From Variovorax boronicumulans (GTDB lineage: Bacteria; Pseudomonadota; Gammaproteobacteria; Burkholderiales; Burkholderiaceae_C): a stretch of DNA of 64,000 nt. A program made the position numbers and the translations under genes. Where the stretch lies: contig NZ_VEDO01000001.1 of assembly GCF_007677875.1 (NCBI RefSeq), positions 1 to 64,000 on the forward strand, given 5' to 3'. Shown here in pieces: positions 7,703 through 17,008 of this stretch; positions within the stretch are counted from its first letter, which is position 1, and every line of letters starts with the position of its first letter. The notes below the pieces were generated by a model. That model made no database searches. It saw only the letters and a list, made by a program, of their open reading frames with translations, and was not told the DNA's origin.

Positions 7703-9760
7703 ATGGACACCATCCGTCGCCACCTGGTGTGGCTGGCCGTGGCCGTGGTCGGCGCATTCGCGCTCGGCACCGTGGCCCTCTCGCGCGGCGAGAGCATCAA
7801 CGCTTTGTGGATCGTCACCGCGGCGATCTGCACCTACCTGATCGCCTACCGCTACTACAGCCTGTTCATCGCCGACAAGGTGCTCGGCCTGGACGGCAAC
7901 CGCAAGACGCCCGCGCACCGCCACAACGACGGCCTGGACTACGTGCCGACCGACAAGAACGTGCTGTTCGGCCACCACTTCGCGGCGATCGCGGGCGCCG
8001 GCCCGCTGGTCGGCCCCGTGCTGGCCGCGCAGATGGGCTACCTGCCCGGCATGTTGTGGATTCTGGCCGGCGTGGTGTTCGCCGGCGCCGTGCAGGACTT
8101 CATCGTGCTCTTCATCTCCACGCGCCGCGACGGCCGCTCGCTGGGCGACCTGGTCAAGCAGGAGATGGGCGCCGTGCCCGGCATGATCGCGCTGTTCGGC
8201 ACTTTCATGATCATGGTCATCATCCTCGCGGTGCTGGCGCTGATCGTGGTCAAGGCTCTGGCGGAATCGCCGTGGGGCACGTTCACGGTGGCGGCCACCA
8301 TCCCCGTGGCGCTGTTCATGGGCGTGTACCTGCGCACCATCCGCCCCGGCCGCATCGGCGAGGTCTCCGTCATCGGCTTCGTGCTGCTGATGGCCGCCAT
8401 CTTCGGCGGCCAGGCCGTCTCGGCCGACCCCGTCTGGGGCCCGATGTTCACCTTCGACGGCAAGGCCCTGACCTGGATGCTGATCGGCTACGGCTTCGTC
8501 GCCGCCAGCCTGCCCGTGTGGCTGCTGCTGGCGCCGCGCGACTACCTGTCCACGTTCCTCAAGATCGGCACCATCGTCGCGCTGGCCATCGGCATCGTCT
8601 GGGTCAGCCCGCAGCTGCAGATGCCCGCGATCACGCAGTTCGCGCAGGGCAACGGCCCGGTCTGGTCGGGCAACCTGTTCCCGTTCCTGTTCATCACCAT
8701 CGCCTGCGGCGCGGTGTCGGGCTTCCACGCGCTGATCTCCTCGGGCACCACGCCCAAGATGCTGGACAACGAGCGCCACGCGCGCTTCATCGGCTACGGC
8801 GGCATGCTGGCCGAATCCTTCGTCGCCATCATGGCGCTGGTGGCCGCGGCCTGCATCGAGCCCGGCGTCTACTTCGCGATGAACAGCCCGGCCGCGCTGG
8901 TCGGCAGCACGCCCGAGGCCGTGGCCCAGGTCATCTCGGGCTGGGGCTTCTCGGTCACGCCCGAGATGCTGGTGCAGACCGCCAAGGACGTGGGCGAGAC
9001 CACCATCCTGGGCCGCGCCGGCGGCGCGCCCACGCTGGCCGTGGGCATGGCGCACATCCTGCATCAGGTCATCGGCGGCCAGGCCATGATGGCCTTCTGG
9101 TACCACTTCGCGATCCTGTTCGAGGCGCTGTTCATCCTGACGGCAGTGGACGCCGGCACGCGCGCCGGCCGCTTCATGCTGCAGGACCTGTTGGGCAGCT
9201 TCGTGCCCGCGCTCAAGCGCACCGATTCGCTGCCGGCCAACCTGCTGGCCACGGCGCTGTGCGTGGCGGCCTGGGGCTACTTCCTGTACCAGGGCGTGGT
9301 CGACCCGCTGGGCGGCATCAACACGCTGTGGCCACTGTTCGGGATCTCCAACCAGATGCTGGCGGCCGTCGCGCTGATGCTGGGCGTGGTCGTGCTGTTC
9401 CGCATGAAGCGCGAGCGCTACGCCTGGGTCGCCATCGCGCCGGCCGCCTGGCTGCTGGCCTGCACGCTGACGGCCGGCTGGCAGAAGATCTTCTCGGCCG
9501 ACCCCAAGATCGGCTTCCTGGCGCACGCCGCCAAGTACTCCGAGGGCCTGGCCAACGGCGTGCTGGTGGCGCCGGCCAAGACGCCCGAGGCCATGGCCCG
9601 CATCGTCTTCAACGACCGGCTGGACGCCGCACTGTGCGCGCTGTTCATCTTCGTGGTGCTGAGCGTGCTGGTCTACAGCGTCAAGGCCTGCCTGGCGGCG
9701 CGCGCGAGCAACCGGCCGACGGCGCACGAGACGCCGTACGAGGCGCTGGCTGCGCGATGA
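7703..9760 (+). CDS. cstA: CstA-family carbon-starvation transporter
   Basis: This 685-residue polytopic inner-membrane protein has many hydrophobic segments and CstA signatures such as GHHFAAIAGAGPLVGPVLAAQ, GAVQDF and SGTTPKM. Family members (CstA, BtsT/YjiY of E. coli) import pyruvate or peptides during nutrient limitation. The start ATG follows a GAGGAG-like RBS (TTGAGGAGACATCCGC). Length is in the normal family range. The last four bases overlap the small YbdD-like gene. The upstream kinase/regulator pair suggests induction in response to a carbon signal, as with BtsSR-BtsT, although the kinase type differs here. Confidence 0.93.
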   Translation: MDTIRRHLVWLAVAVVGAFALGTVALSRGESINALWIVTAAICTYLIAYRYYSLFIADKVLGLDGNRKTPAHRHNDGLDYVPTDKNVLFGHHFAAIAGAGPLVGPVLAAQMGYLPGMLWILAGVVFAGAVQDFIVLFISTRRDGRSLGDLVKQEMGAVPGMIALFGTFMIMVIILAVLALIVVKALAESPWGTFTVAATIPVALFMGVYLRTIRPGRIGEVSVIGFVLLMAAIFGGQAVSADPVWGPMFTFDGKALTWMLIGYGFVAASLPVWLLLAPRDYLSTFLKIGTIVALAIGIVWVSPQLQMPAITQFAQGNGPVWSGNLFPFLFITIACGAVSGFHALISSGTTPKMLDNERHARFIGYGGMLAESFVAIMALVAAACIEPGVYFAMNSPAALVGSTPEAVAQVISGWGFSVTPEMLVQTAKDVGETTILGRAGGAPTLAVGMAHILHQVIGGQAMMAFWYHFAILFEALFILTAVDAGTRAGRFMLQDLLGSFVPALKRTDSLPANLLATALCVAAWGYFLYQGVVDPLGGINTLWPLFGISNQMLAAVALMLGVVVLFRMKRERYAWVAIAPAAWLLACTLTAGWQKIFSADPKIGFLAHAAKYSEGLANGVLVAPAKTPEAMARIVFNDRLDAALCALFIFVVLSVLVYSVKACLAARASNRPTAHETPYEALAAR

Positions 9761-9966
9761 ATCTGCAGGGCGCAGGCCGCTACCTCGCGCGCTCGGCGCG
9801 CGCGGTCGGCCAGTCGCTGCGGCTCATGGTCGGCCTGCCGGACTACGACACCTACCTGTCGCACATGGCCGCGACCCATCCGGACCGTGCGCCTATGAGC
9901 TACGAGGAGTTCTTCAAAGAGCGCCTGGAGGCGCGCTACGGCGCAGGCAAGGGCCGCTGCTGCTGA
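9757..9966 (+). CDS. YbdD/YjiX-family small protein
   Basis: The 69-residue protein has the family pattern GLPDYDTYLSHMAATHPD and SYEEFFKERLEARYG, and ends in Cys-Cys. YbdD and YjiX are the usual partners encoded right after cstA or btsT and are needed for full pyruvate uptake. The ATGA overlap with cstA supports coupled translation and a joint role. Its molecular action is not established. Confidence 0.9.
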   Translation: MNLQGAGRYLARSARAVGQSLRLMVGLPDYDTYLSHMAATHPDRAPMSYEEFFKERLEARYGAGKGRCC

Positions 9967-10012
9967 CCGCCTAAAATCGCGGGCTTTCCCGAATCTCCCC
10001 TGAAAGCCTGCC

Positions 10013-11104
10013 ATGAGCCTCCAATGCGGCATCGTGGGCCTGCCCAACGTCGGCAAGTCCACCCTCTTCAACGCGCTGACCAAGGCCGGCATCGCGGCGG
10101 AGAACTACCCCTTCTGCACGATCGAGCCCAACACCGGCGTGGTCGAGGTGCCCGATCCGCGCCTGGCGCAGCTGGCCGAGATCGTCAAGCCCGAGCGCAT
10201 CGTGCCGGCCATCGTCGAGTTCGTGGACATCGCGGGCCTGGTGGCCGGTGCCAGCACCGGCGAAGGCCTGGGCAACAAGTTCCTGGCCCACATCCGCGAG
10301 ACCGACGCCACCGTCAACGTGGTGCGCTGCTTCGAAGACCCCAACGTGATCCACGTGGCCGGCAAGGTCGACCCGATCTCCGACATCGAGGTGATCCAGA
10401 CCGAGCTGTGCCTGGCCGACCTGGCCACGGTGGAGAAGGCTCTGCAGCGCCACGTGAAGGTCGCGCGCTCGGGCGACAAGGACGCCCAGAAGCTGGTGGG
10501 TCTGCTGGAACGCTGCCAGGCCGCGCTGAACGAGAACATCCCGGTGCGCACGCTGAACTTCACCAAGGAAGAGCGCCCGCTGGTCAAGACCTTCAGCCTG
10601 ATCACCGCCAAGCCCGCCATGTTCGTGGCCAACGTGGCCGAGGACGGCTTCGAGAACAACCCCTTCCTGGACCGCCTGACCGAGTACGCGAACCAGCAAG
10701 GTGCGCCCGTGGTCGCCATCTGCGCCAAGATCGAGGCCGAGCTGTCCGAGATGGACGATGCCGACCGCCTCGAATTCCTTAAGGAGCTGGGCCAGGACGA
10801 GCCGGGCCTGAACCGCCTGATCCGCGCCGCCTACAAGCTCCTGGGCCTGCAGACCTATTTCACGGCCGGCGTGAAGGAAGTGCGCGCCTGGACCATCCGC
10901 ATCGGCGACACCGGCCCGCAGGCGGCCGGCGCCATCCACACCGATTTCGAGAAGGGCTACATCCGCGCCCAGACCATCGCCTTCGACGACTACATCGCCT
11001 ACAAGGGCGAGCAGGGCGCCAAGGACGCGGGCAAGATGCGCGCCGAAGGCAAGGACTACGTCGTCAAGGATGGCGACGTGATGAACTTCCTGTTCAGCAG
11101 CTGA
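10013..11104 (+). CDS. ychF: YchF/Obg-family redox-regulated ATPase
   Basis: The 363-residue protein has a P-loop [15 protein letters not shown] at residues 8-22, the switch segment [15 protein letters not shown], the GLVAGAS loop, a coiled helical insert, and a C-terminal TGS domain (from about residue 280) ending in [10 protein letters not shown]. YchF binds the ribosome and hydrolyses ATP rather than GTP; it affects stress responses. Length matches the family. The gene stands alone, with its own short upstream region after the cstA operon. Confidence 0.96.
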   Translation: MSLQCGIVGLPNVGKSTLFNALTKAGIAAENYPFCTIEPNTGVVEVPDPRLAQLAEIVKPERIVPAIVEFVDIAGLVAGASTGEGLGNKFLAHIRETDATVNVVRCFEDPNVIHVAGKVDPISDIEVIQTELCLADLATVEKALQRHVKVARSGDKDAQKLVGLLERCQAALNENIPVRTLNFTKEERPLVKTFSLITAKPAMFVANVAEDGFENNPFLDRLTEYANQQGAPVVAICAKIEAELSEMDDADRLEFLKELGQDEPGLNRLIRAAYKLLGLQTYFTAGVKEVRAWTIRIGDTGPQAAGAIHTDFEKGYIRAQTIAFDDYIAYKGEQGAKDAGKMRAEGKDYVVKDGDVMNFLFSS

Positions 11105-11199
11105 GTGGCGGGGTGCCGGTGGAAGTCGCCGCCGGGACCGCTCGTCAGCCAAGTCGCAGGCCGTCGTTGTACGCTGTCGGGCTGAAGGAGGAGGACGCC

Positions 11200-12249
11200 A
11201 TGCTGAGTTACCAGATCGAGACCTTCGGCAAACCGCTGGCCCAGGCCATCCGCGAGACGCCGCAACCCCAGGGCAGCGAGGTGCTGCTCAATGTCGGCAG
11301 CTGCGGCGTGTGCCACAGCGACGTGCACCTGCAGGACGGCTATTTCGACCTGGGCGGGGGCAACCGGCTGGACATGGCCCGCGCCATGCAGCCGCCGCGC
11401 ACGCTGGGCCACGAGATCGCGGGCACCGTGGTGGCGATCGGCCCCGACGCGCGCGGTGTGGCCGTGGGCGACCGGCGTGTGGTCTACCCCTGGATCGGCT
11501 GCGGCCGCTGCACGCTGTGCCTGGCGGGCGACGAGCAGCTGTGCAATGCGCCGCAGGCCCTGGGCGTGCACCGCGACGGCGGCTTCGCCGACCATGTGAT
11601 GGTGCCGCACCCGCGCGTGCTGCTCGATTACGACCCGCTGCCCGAAGACCAGGCGGCCACGCTGGCCTGCTCGGGCCTCACGGCCTACGGTGCCCTGAAG
11701 AAGATCGCCGCGCCCGGCGCCGACGATGCGGTGATGGTCATCGGCGCCGGTGGTGTCGGCCTGTCGGGCATCCGCCTCGCGCGGGAGATGTTCCAGCGTC
11801 CGCCCATCGTGGTGGAGCTCGACCGCAGCAAGTGGGACGTGGCTCGCGAGGCAGGTGCGGGCGAGCTGATCGACCCGAGCGAAGAGGGCGCGCTCAAGGC
11901 GCTGCTCAAGGCCACGGGCGGCGGCGTCGCGGCCGCCGTGGACTTCGTCGGCGCACCGGCCTCATTCGACTTCGGACTGGGCGCGCTGCGCAAGGGTGGC
12001 CAGCTGGTCTGCGTGGGGCTGTTCGGCGGTGCCACGCGCATCGTGCCGGCCATGCTCACGATGAAGGCGGTCAGCGTGGTCGGCTCCTACGTGGGCAGCC
12101 TGGCCGAGATGCAGGAGCTGCTGGCCATCGCGCGGGCCGGGCGTCTGCCGGCCATGCCGCTCACGGCCCAACCGCTGGCCCAGGCTTCGCAGGCCCTGGA
12201 CGACCTGCGCGCCGGCCGCATCCGCGGCCGGACCATCCTGCACCCCTGA
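11200..12249 (+). CDS. Zinc-dependent alcohol dehydrogenase
   Basis: This 349-residue medium-chain dehydrogenase has the catalytic-zinc ligands in GVCHSDVH (Cys) and LGHEIAG (His-Glu). The four-cysteine structural zinc loop is in GCGRCTLCLAGDEQLC, and the Rossmann motif is VIGAGGVGLSGI. It should oxidise primary or secondary alcohols, or reduce aldehydes, with NAD(P); the substrate is unknown. The ATG at 11200 sits after a strong AAGGAGGAGG site, and the longer upstream frame has no family similarity. It reads toward the cytochrome gene on the other strand. Confidence 0.9.
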   Translation: MLSYQIETFGKPLAQAIRETPQPQGSEVLLNVGSCGVCHSDVHLQDGYFDLGGGNRLDMARAMQPPRTLGHEIAGTVVAIGPDARGVAVGDRRVVYPWIGCGRCTLCLAGDEQLCNAPQALGVHRDGGFADHVMVPHPRVLLDYDPLPEDQAATLACSGLTAYGALKKIAAPGADDAVMVIGAGGVGLSGIRLAREMFQRPPIVVELDRSKWDVAREAGAGELIDPSEEGALKALLKATGGGVAAAVDFVGAPASFDFGLGALRKGGQLVCVGLFGGATRIVPAMLTMKAVSVVGSYVGSLAEMQELLAIARAGRLPAMPLTAQPLAQASQALDDLRAGRIRGRTILHP

Positions 12250-12257
12250 GCGCGCCA

Positions 12258-12289
12258 GCGCCCGCGGCCGCGTGCGCGCACGCGGGCGC
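12258..12289. terminator. Possible GC hairpin between convergent genes
   Basis: GCGCCCGCG at 12258-12266 can pair with CGCGGGCGC at 12281-12289 across a 14-base loop, between the convergent dehydrogenase and cytochrome genes. There is no T-run, so a role in termination is only suggested by position. Confidence 0.3.
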
Positions 12290-12357
12290 GTCGCCGATCC
12301 GCTGCGCCATGCGTTCCGGGGCAGCGTGCCAGGCGCCCCTTGCTGCGAAGACCATCC

Positions 12358-12696
12358 TCAGCGCCCAGGCGTCTGGGCCAGCACCCAGTCGGCCAACGCG
12401 CTGGCCTCTGCCGCGCTGACCTGCGGCTGTCGCGGCATGATGACGTTGCCCCAGGTCCCGACGCTGCCCTGCATGATCTTCTCGCGGAGCCGGGCCGCCG
12501 CGGTGGCGTCGCCTTGGTAGCGCTCGGCCACCTGCGCGAAGCCGGGTCCCACGAACTTGGTCACCATGCCGTGGCAGCGCATGCAGCCGCGCTCCTGGCT
12601 CAGCCGGGCCATGCCGCCGGGCTCGGCGCCGCACCCACTGAGCGCCAGTGCAGTGGCTGCAAACACGAGTGCGGCAGGTCGGCAAGGTTGTGGCAT
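12358..12696 (-). CDS. Lipoprotein class I cytochrome c
   Basis: This 112-residue protein has a lipoprotein signal sequence ending in LSGCG at about residues 18-22, a haem-binding CMRCH motif, and a likely methionine ligand in VIMPRQP. The size and spacing fit a small c-551/c5-type electron carrier anchored on the periplasmic face. An earlier in-frame ATG at 12735 is possible, but the signal sequence fits the start at 12696 better. Electron donors and acceptors are unknown. The CoA-transferase gene lies about 100 bp upstream on the same strand, so it may be the last gene of that operon. Confidence 0.87.
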   Translation of the reverse strand: MPQPCRPAALVFAATALALSGCGAEPGGMARLSQERGCMRCHGMVTKFVGPGFAQVAERYQGDATAAARLREKIMQGSVGTWGNVIMPRQPQVSAAEASALADWVLAQTPGR

Positions 12697-12797
12697 GGCC
12701 CAGGGTTGGTCTGGCGCACGCAGCTTGTATCGCATGCAGAGGGATTTTCCCCTCGGGGCGCTGCCGCGTGCACCTGCCGGTGCGCGCCGTGATCGGC

Positions 12798-13988
12798 TCA
12801 CGCGGCGATGCCGAACTCCGCCAGCACCGCCTGCGTGTGCTGGCCCAGCAGCGGCGCCGCGCCCTGCGGCGCATGCCCGGCCTGGCCGGGCATGTTGGGC
12901 CAGTCCAGCCGGCCGAGCCCGGGCACCTCCAGCGGCGCGAACACACCGGCATGCCGTACCTGCGCGCTCTGCGGCAGGTCCTGCGGCCGCGCGGCGCGCG
13001 CGTGCAGCACGTCGTGGCGGCGCAGCAGGGCCTCCCAGTCGGCCACGGTCTGCGTGGCGATCTGGGTCGCCAGCGCGCCGTTGAGCTCGTCCGCGCGCGG
13101 GATGCGGCCCGCGCTCGTGGCCAGGTCCGGATCGGCCAGCCAGTCGGTGCGGTCCAGCGCCTCGGCCAGGCGGCGGAACATGGCGTCGTCGAGCATGCTC
13201 ACGTACAGGTGGCCGTCGCTGGCGCGGAACAGGCCGGTCGGCACGTTGAAGGCTGCCGCCTCGGCCTGCGGAAACATCGCGGCGTCCAACACCACATAGC
13301 TCTGCAGCGCGGCGGCCGTCTCCAGCATCGACACCTGCACGTGCCGGCCCTGGCCCGTTCTGGCGGCACGCACCAGCGCGGCCATGGCGTTCTGGGCGGC
13401 CTGCAGGCCGGTGGCGATGTCCACGAGGAACAAGCCGATGCGGCGCGGCGCGCCCTGGGCGTCGCGGTTCAGGTGCATGAGGCCGGTGGCGGCCTGCATG
13501 GTGGTGTCCAGCGCCGGCAGCTGCGCGTCGGGGCCGGTCGCGCCGTGGCCCGAGATCGAGACATACACCAGGCCCGGCCGCTGCGCAGCGAGCTCGGCGT
13601 AGCCCACGCCCATGCGTTCGACCACGCCGGGCCGGTAGTTCTGCACCACCACGTCGGCCTGCGCTGCCAGCGCGCGCAGCGCGGCGCGGCCGGCTTCGGT
13701 GCGCGTGTCCAGCACCACGCTCTCCTTGCCCAGGTTGTAGGCGATCGAGATCGCCGTGTGGCCGGCGCGCGCGCGGCCCATCTGGCGGCTCCAGTCGCCG
13801 TGCGGCGGCTCCACCTTGATCACGCGCGCGCCCTGCTGGCGCAGCAGCAGGCCGCAGTGCGGACCGGCGATGCCCTGGGAGAGGTCGAGCACGGTCAGGC
13901 CGTGCAGCGGGAGGTCTTCTGAGTTCATGGGGTATGGTGCGCCGTCGCCTGCGGTGGGCGCCTCTGCGGACGCCCGGACGAGGCTCAT
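12798..13988 (-). CDS. CaiB/BaiF family CoA-transferase
   Basis: The 396-residue class III CoA-transferase has a typical N-terminus (GLTVLDLSQGIAGPHCGLLL), the KVEPP and QNYRPGVVERMG segments, and the conserved aspartate region FLVDIATGLQAAQNAM that carries the catalytic Asp in the family. It moves CoA between acyl groups, activating a carboxylic acid. The start at 13988 is chosen because it overlaps the stop of the quinone oxidoreductase by ATGA; an ATG at 13928 would also give a full domain. With the receptor gene upstream, an organic-acid catabolic operon is likely. Confidence 0.9.
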   Translation of the reverse strand: MSLVRASAEAPTAGDGAPYPMNSEDLPLHGLTVLDLSQGIAGPHCGLLLRQQGARVIKVEPPHGDWSRQMGRARAGHTAISIAYNLGKESVVLDTRTEAGRAALRALAAQADVVVQNYRPGVVERMGVGYAELAAQRPGLVYVSISGHGATGPDAQLPALDTTMQAATGLMHLNRDAQGAPRRIGLFLVDIATGLQAAQNAMAALVRAARTGQGRHVQVSMLETAAALQSYVVLDAAMFPQAEAAAFNVPTGLFRASDGHLYVSMLDDAMFRRLAEALDRTDWLADPDLATSAGRIPRADELNGALATQIATQTVADWEALLRRHDVLHARAARPQDLPQSAQVRHAGVFAPLEVPGLGRLDWPNMPGQAGHAPQGAAPLLGQHTQAVLAEFGIAA

Positions 13989-15001
13989 GGCATGTCGATG
14001 ATGACTTTGCCGATGGCGCGCCGCGACAACGTGGTGTCCAGCGCTGCATGCCAGTCGGCGAGCGGGAAGTGCTGGGTCTGCGGCAAAGCCATGCGGCCTT
14101 CGGCCACGGCCGCCAGCAGCTCGGCGACCAGGGCCTGCACCTTGGGCGCGTAGCGGCGGCGCTCGTCGGTCAGGCCCCAGCCGATGTAGTAGCCATAGTT
14201 GAAGCCGATCACGCTGAGGTTCTTGACCAGCAGGAGGTTGGCCGGCGCGCTCGGGATGGTGCCGCTGGCGTAGCCGATGCTCAGGATGCGCGCTTCGGGC
14301 GCGGTGCAGCGCAGCGAGGCATCGAACAGCGCGCCGCCCACGGGATCGAACACCACGTCGGCGCCGCGCGGGCAGACCGCCTTGACAGCCGCCGCCAGGG
14401 TCTCGGCATCGCCGGCCAGCGCGTGGTGCGCACCCAGGGCCAGCGCGGCCGCCCGCTTCTCGGCGGTGCTGGCCGTGGCGATGACCTGCGCGCCCATCAG
14501 GCGGCCGGTCTGCACGGCCGCCATGCCCAGCGCGCCGGCGGCACCGTGCACGAGCAGCGTTTCGCCCGCCTGCAGCGCGGCACGCCATTGCAGTGCCGCC
14601 CAGGTCGTGCCGTAGGTGATGGGCAGCGCCGCGGCCTGGGCCAGCGGCACGGCATCGGGCAATGCGTAGACCGTGTCGGCCGCGATCACGGCTTCCTCGG
14701 CGAACGCGCCCCAGTCCAGCGCGGCCATCACGCGCTGGCCCGGCCGCAGCTGCGTCACGTCGGGCGCGACCTCCAGCACCTCGCCCGCGGCCTCGGTGCC
14801 TGGCGTGAAAGGCAGCGGCGGCTTGCGCTGGTACTTGCCGGCCACGAACAGGCTCACGGCGAAGCCCACGCCGGCATGGCGCACGCGCAGCCGCACCTGG
14901 CCCGGGGCCAGCGGCTGGCGCGGCAGTTGCGTGAGTGCGAGTTCGCTCCAGTGGCCGAAGCGGGTGCAGAGCAGTCCGGTGTAGGAGGTGGGTGAGGTCA
15001 T
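13985..15001 (-). CDS. NADPH:quinone oxidoreductase (MDR family)
   Basis: This 338-residue zinc-free medium-chain reductase has FTPGTEAAGEVLEV, the NADPH-binding loop LLVHGAAGALGMAAVQTGRL, and ends in GKVIIDMP. The zinc-loop cysteines of alcohol dehydrogenases are missing, as expected for quinone or enoyl reductases. The ATG at 15001 overlaps the stop of the receptor gene by four bases, and the gene's own stop overlaps the CoA-transferase start in the same way. This makes a tightly coupled three-gene operon. Its substrate may be an enoyl-CoA or a quinone. Confidence 0.9.
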   Translation of the reverse strand: MTSPTSYTGLLCTRFGHWSELALTQLPRQPLAPGQVRLRVRHAGVGFAVSLFVAGKYQRKPPLPFTPGTEAAGEVLEVAPDVTQLRPGQRVMAALDWGAFAEEAVIAADTVYALPDAVPLAQAAALPITYGTTWAALQWRAALQAGETLLVHGAAGALGMAAVQTGRLMGAQVIATASTAEKRAAALALGAHHALAGDAETLAAAVKAVCPRGADVVFDPVGGALFDASLRCTAPEARILSIGYASGTIPSAPANLLLVKNLSVIGFNYGYYIGWGLTDERRRYAPKVQALVAELLAAVAEGRMALPQTQHFPLADWHAALDTTLSRRAIGKVIIDMP

Positions 15002-15978
15002 TCGATCTTGATGTCGAGTTCGCGCACGAAGCGCGACCATTTGTCCAGGTCGCCACGCAGCACGGCGTCGAACTCCTGCGGCGTGTTGCCGATGGGCACG
15101 AGGTTCAGCTCGCGCATGCGCTTGTCGATCTCGGGCAGCCGCACGATACGCGCCACCTCCTTCGACAGGGCCGCGGCGCGCTCCGGCGGCACGCCGGCCG
15201 GCATCAGCAGCCCCATCCAGGCATCGGGCTCGAAGCCCTTGTAGCCGTTCTCGAGGAAAGTAGGCACGTCGGGCAGCAGGGCCGAGCGCTGCGCGCCGGC
15301 CATGGCCACGGGCACCAGCTTGCCGCTTTGCAGCAGCGGCTTGGCCGTGCCCACGGCGATCAGCCCGATCTTGACGTGCCCGGCCGCGAGGTCCGTGGCC
15401 AGCGGCGCGCCGCCCTTGTAGGGCACGTGCACCATCTCCAGCCCGGCCTCGCGCTTGAACAGCTCGCCCAGGATGTGGCCCGTCGTGCCCATGCCGTAGG
15501 AGCCGTACGGGTACTTGCCCGGGTTGGCTTTCACCAGCTTGACGAGTTCGGGCAGCGTGCGCGCCGGGAAGTCCGGCGACACCGCCAGGATGGTCGAGGA
15601 GGCCGCCACCTCGCTGACGGCGGTGAAGTCCTTCACCGGGTCATAGCCGATGTTGGGGAACAGCGGCGGATTCTGCACGTGGGCCGTGAAGGTCAGCAGC
15701 ACTGTGTAGCCGTCCTTTGGTGCCTGGGCCACGAACTTGGTGCCCGTGGTGGTGCCGGCGCCGGGCTTGTTGTCGACGATGACGGGCTGGCCCCAGGCGC
15801 GGGTGAGCTCCTGGCCCAGCAGCCGGGCCACGGCGTCGTTGACGTTGCCGGCCACCGAGGGCACGACGATGGTCAGCGGCTTGCTGGGGTAGCGCTCGGC
15901 GTCGGACGCGTGGGCCAGCGGCAGGGCCGCTGCGAGCAGCAGGGCGGCTTTGAGAAGGCGCCTGTGGACGGTTGGCAT
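14998..15978 (-). CDS. Bug/TctC periplasmic solute receptor
   Basis: The 326-residue receptor has a Sec signal peptide ending near ALPLAHA (about residues 17-24), followed by the family opening YPSKPLTIVVPSVAG. It also carries DNKPGAGTTTGTKFVA, PDGYT-like KDGYTVLL and the HVPYKGGAP loop. It should bind a carboxylate in the periplasm for a tripartite tricarboxylate transporter. No tctA/tctB membrane genes are present nearby, as is common for the expanded Bug family of Burkholderiales. It is the first gene of the operon and is divergent from the LysR gene. Confidence 0.93.
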   Translation of the reverse strand: MPTVHRRLLKAALLLAAALPLAHASDAERYPSKPLTIVVPSVAGNVNDAVARLLGQELTRAWGQPVIVDNKPGAGTTTGTKFVAQAPKDGYTVLLTFTAHVQNPPLFPNIGYDPVKDFTAVSEVAASSTILAVSPDFPARTLPELVKLVKANPGKYPYGSYGMGTTGHILGELFKREAGLEMVHVPYKGGAPLATDLAAGHVKIGLIAVGTAKPLLQSGKLVPVAMAGAQRSALLPDVPTFLENGYKGFEPDAWMGLLMPAGVPPERAAALSKEVARIVRLPEIDKRMRELNLVPIGNTPQEFDAVLRGDLDKWSRFVRELDIKIE

Positions 15979-16123
15979 GTTCGTGTCTCCTTGGTGTCTG
16001 CGGGGCGGCCCTCGCCACGGCCGCGCGCTTGCAGGCCAGTTTAGGATCGCGGCCCGTTCCGGCCCGATTCCTGCCAGGCCGATTCCGATGCCTGACGGGC
16101 ATCGCCGGCACACCGGAGGAGAC
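15979..16123. promoter_or_regulatory. Divergent promoter region, receptor operon / lysR
   Basis: The 145 bases between the two start codons must hold both promoters. A LysR gene divergent from the genes it controls is the standard arrangement, so its binding site is expected here. No clear T-N11-A palindrome could be picked out with confidence. Confidence 0.4.
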
Positions 16124-17008
16124 ATGCGGCTCGAAGACCTGCAGGCGTTCCTGCAACTGGCCGAGCACGGCAACCTGCACCGTGCGGCGGACGCGCTGGG
16201 TGTCACCCAGTCGGCGCTGTCCAAGACGCTGGCGCGGCTGGAAGCCGGCTCCGGCCTGCGGCTGGTCGAGCGCAGCGGCCACGGCGTGGCATTGACGCCC
16301 GCGGGCCTGTCGCTCAAGGCCCATGCCCAGCGCGTGCTGCTGGCCATGGGCGATCTGCGCGGCGACCTGGCGGAACAGCGCCAGGCCCGTGCCGGCGCCG
16401 TGCGCGTGGGCGTGCTGCCGCACCTGATGTCCACGCTGCTGTCGCCATTGCTGGCGCGCTTCATCGCGCAGCGGCCGCTGGCGCAGTTCAGCATCGAGAC
16501 GCAGCTCAGTGCGCGGCTGCTCGAGCTGCTGCAGCGCGCCGAGGTCGACCTCGTGCTGGCCGCGCGTCCCGACCGCGTGCCGCGCGATCTGGACTGGCGC
16601 CCGCTCGGCCCGCTGGACCTGCGCGTGGCCTTGCGCAGCCACCACCCGCGCCGCGCGCAACTGCGCGAACTGGCCGACCTCACGGCCGAACGCTGGGCGC
16701 TGCCGGCGAGTTCGCTCTACCTGCGCCACTGGCTGGACGAGCGCTTCACCGAAGCTGGTCTGCCGGCACCGCGCGTGGCCGTCGAGAGCACGGCCTCGCC
16801 TTCGGCCTTCGCCGAGCTGCTGCGCCAGTCCGACCTGCTGGGCGTGATGCCCGCGCAGTTGCTGCAGCAGCCCGAAGGCCATGGCCTGGTGGCACTGCCC
16901 GGCGATGCGCTGCTGTGGCGGCGCGAACTCGGCGTGTTCTGGCGGGCGGCTGGCTACCTGTCGCCGGTCTGCGCCGACTTCCGCGACGCGGTGGTGCAGG
17001 GCGGCTAG
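16124..17008 (+). CDS. LysR-family transcriptional regulator
   Basis: This 294-residue regulator has the LysR winged-helix domain at the N-terminus (MRLEDLQAFLQLAEHGNLHR, then ALGVTQSALSKTLARLE) and a type 2 periplasmic-binding-like effector domain from about residue 90. The ATG is preceded by GGAGGAGA. It is transcribed away from the receptor/oxidoreductase/CoA-transferase operon and probably controls it in response to the imported acid or its CoA ester. Its stop overlaps the converging deaminase gene. Confidence 0.92.
   Translation: MRLEDLQAFLQLAEHGNLHRAADALGVTQSALSKTLARLEAGSGLRLVERSGHGVALTPAGLSLKAHAQRVLLAMGDLRGDLAEQRQARAGAVRVGVLPHLMSTLLSPLLARFIAQRPLAQFSIETQLSARLLELLQRAEVDLVLAARPDRVPRDLDWRPLGPLDLRVALRSHHPRRAQLRELADLTAERWALPASSLYLRHWLDERFTEAGLPAPRVAVESTASPSAFAELLRQSDLLGVMPAQLLQQPEGHGLVALPGDALLWRRELGVFWRAAGYLSPVCADFRDAVVQGG

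Noticed and set aside
7367-9727. 786-codon minus-strand frame opposite cstA
   Set aside because: His/Gln/Asp-rich low-complexity composition typical of the antisense of a membrane protein; no start context or family.
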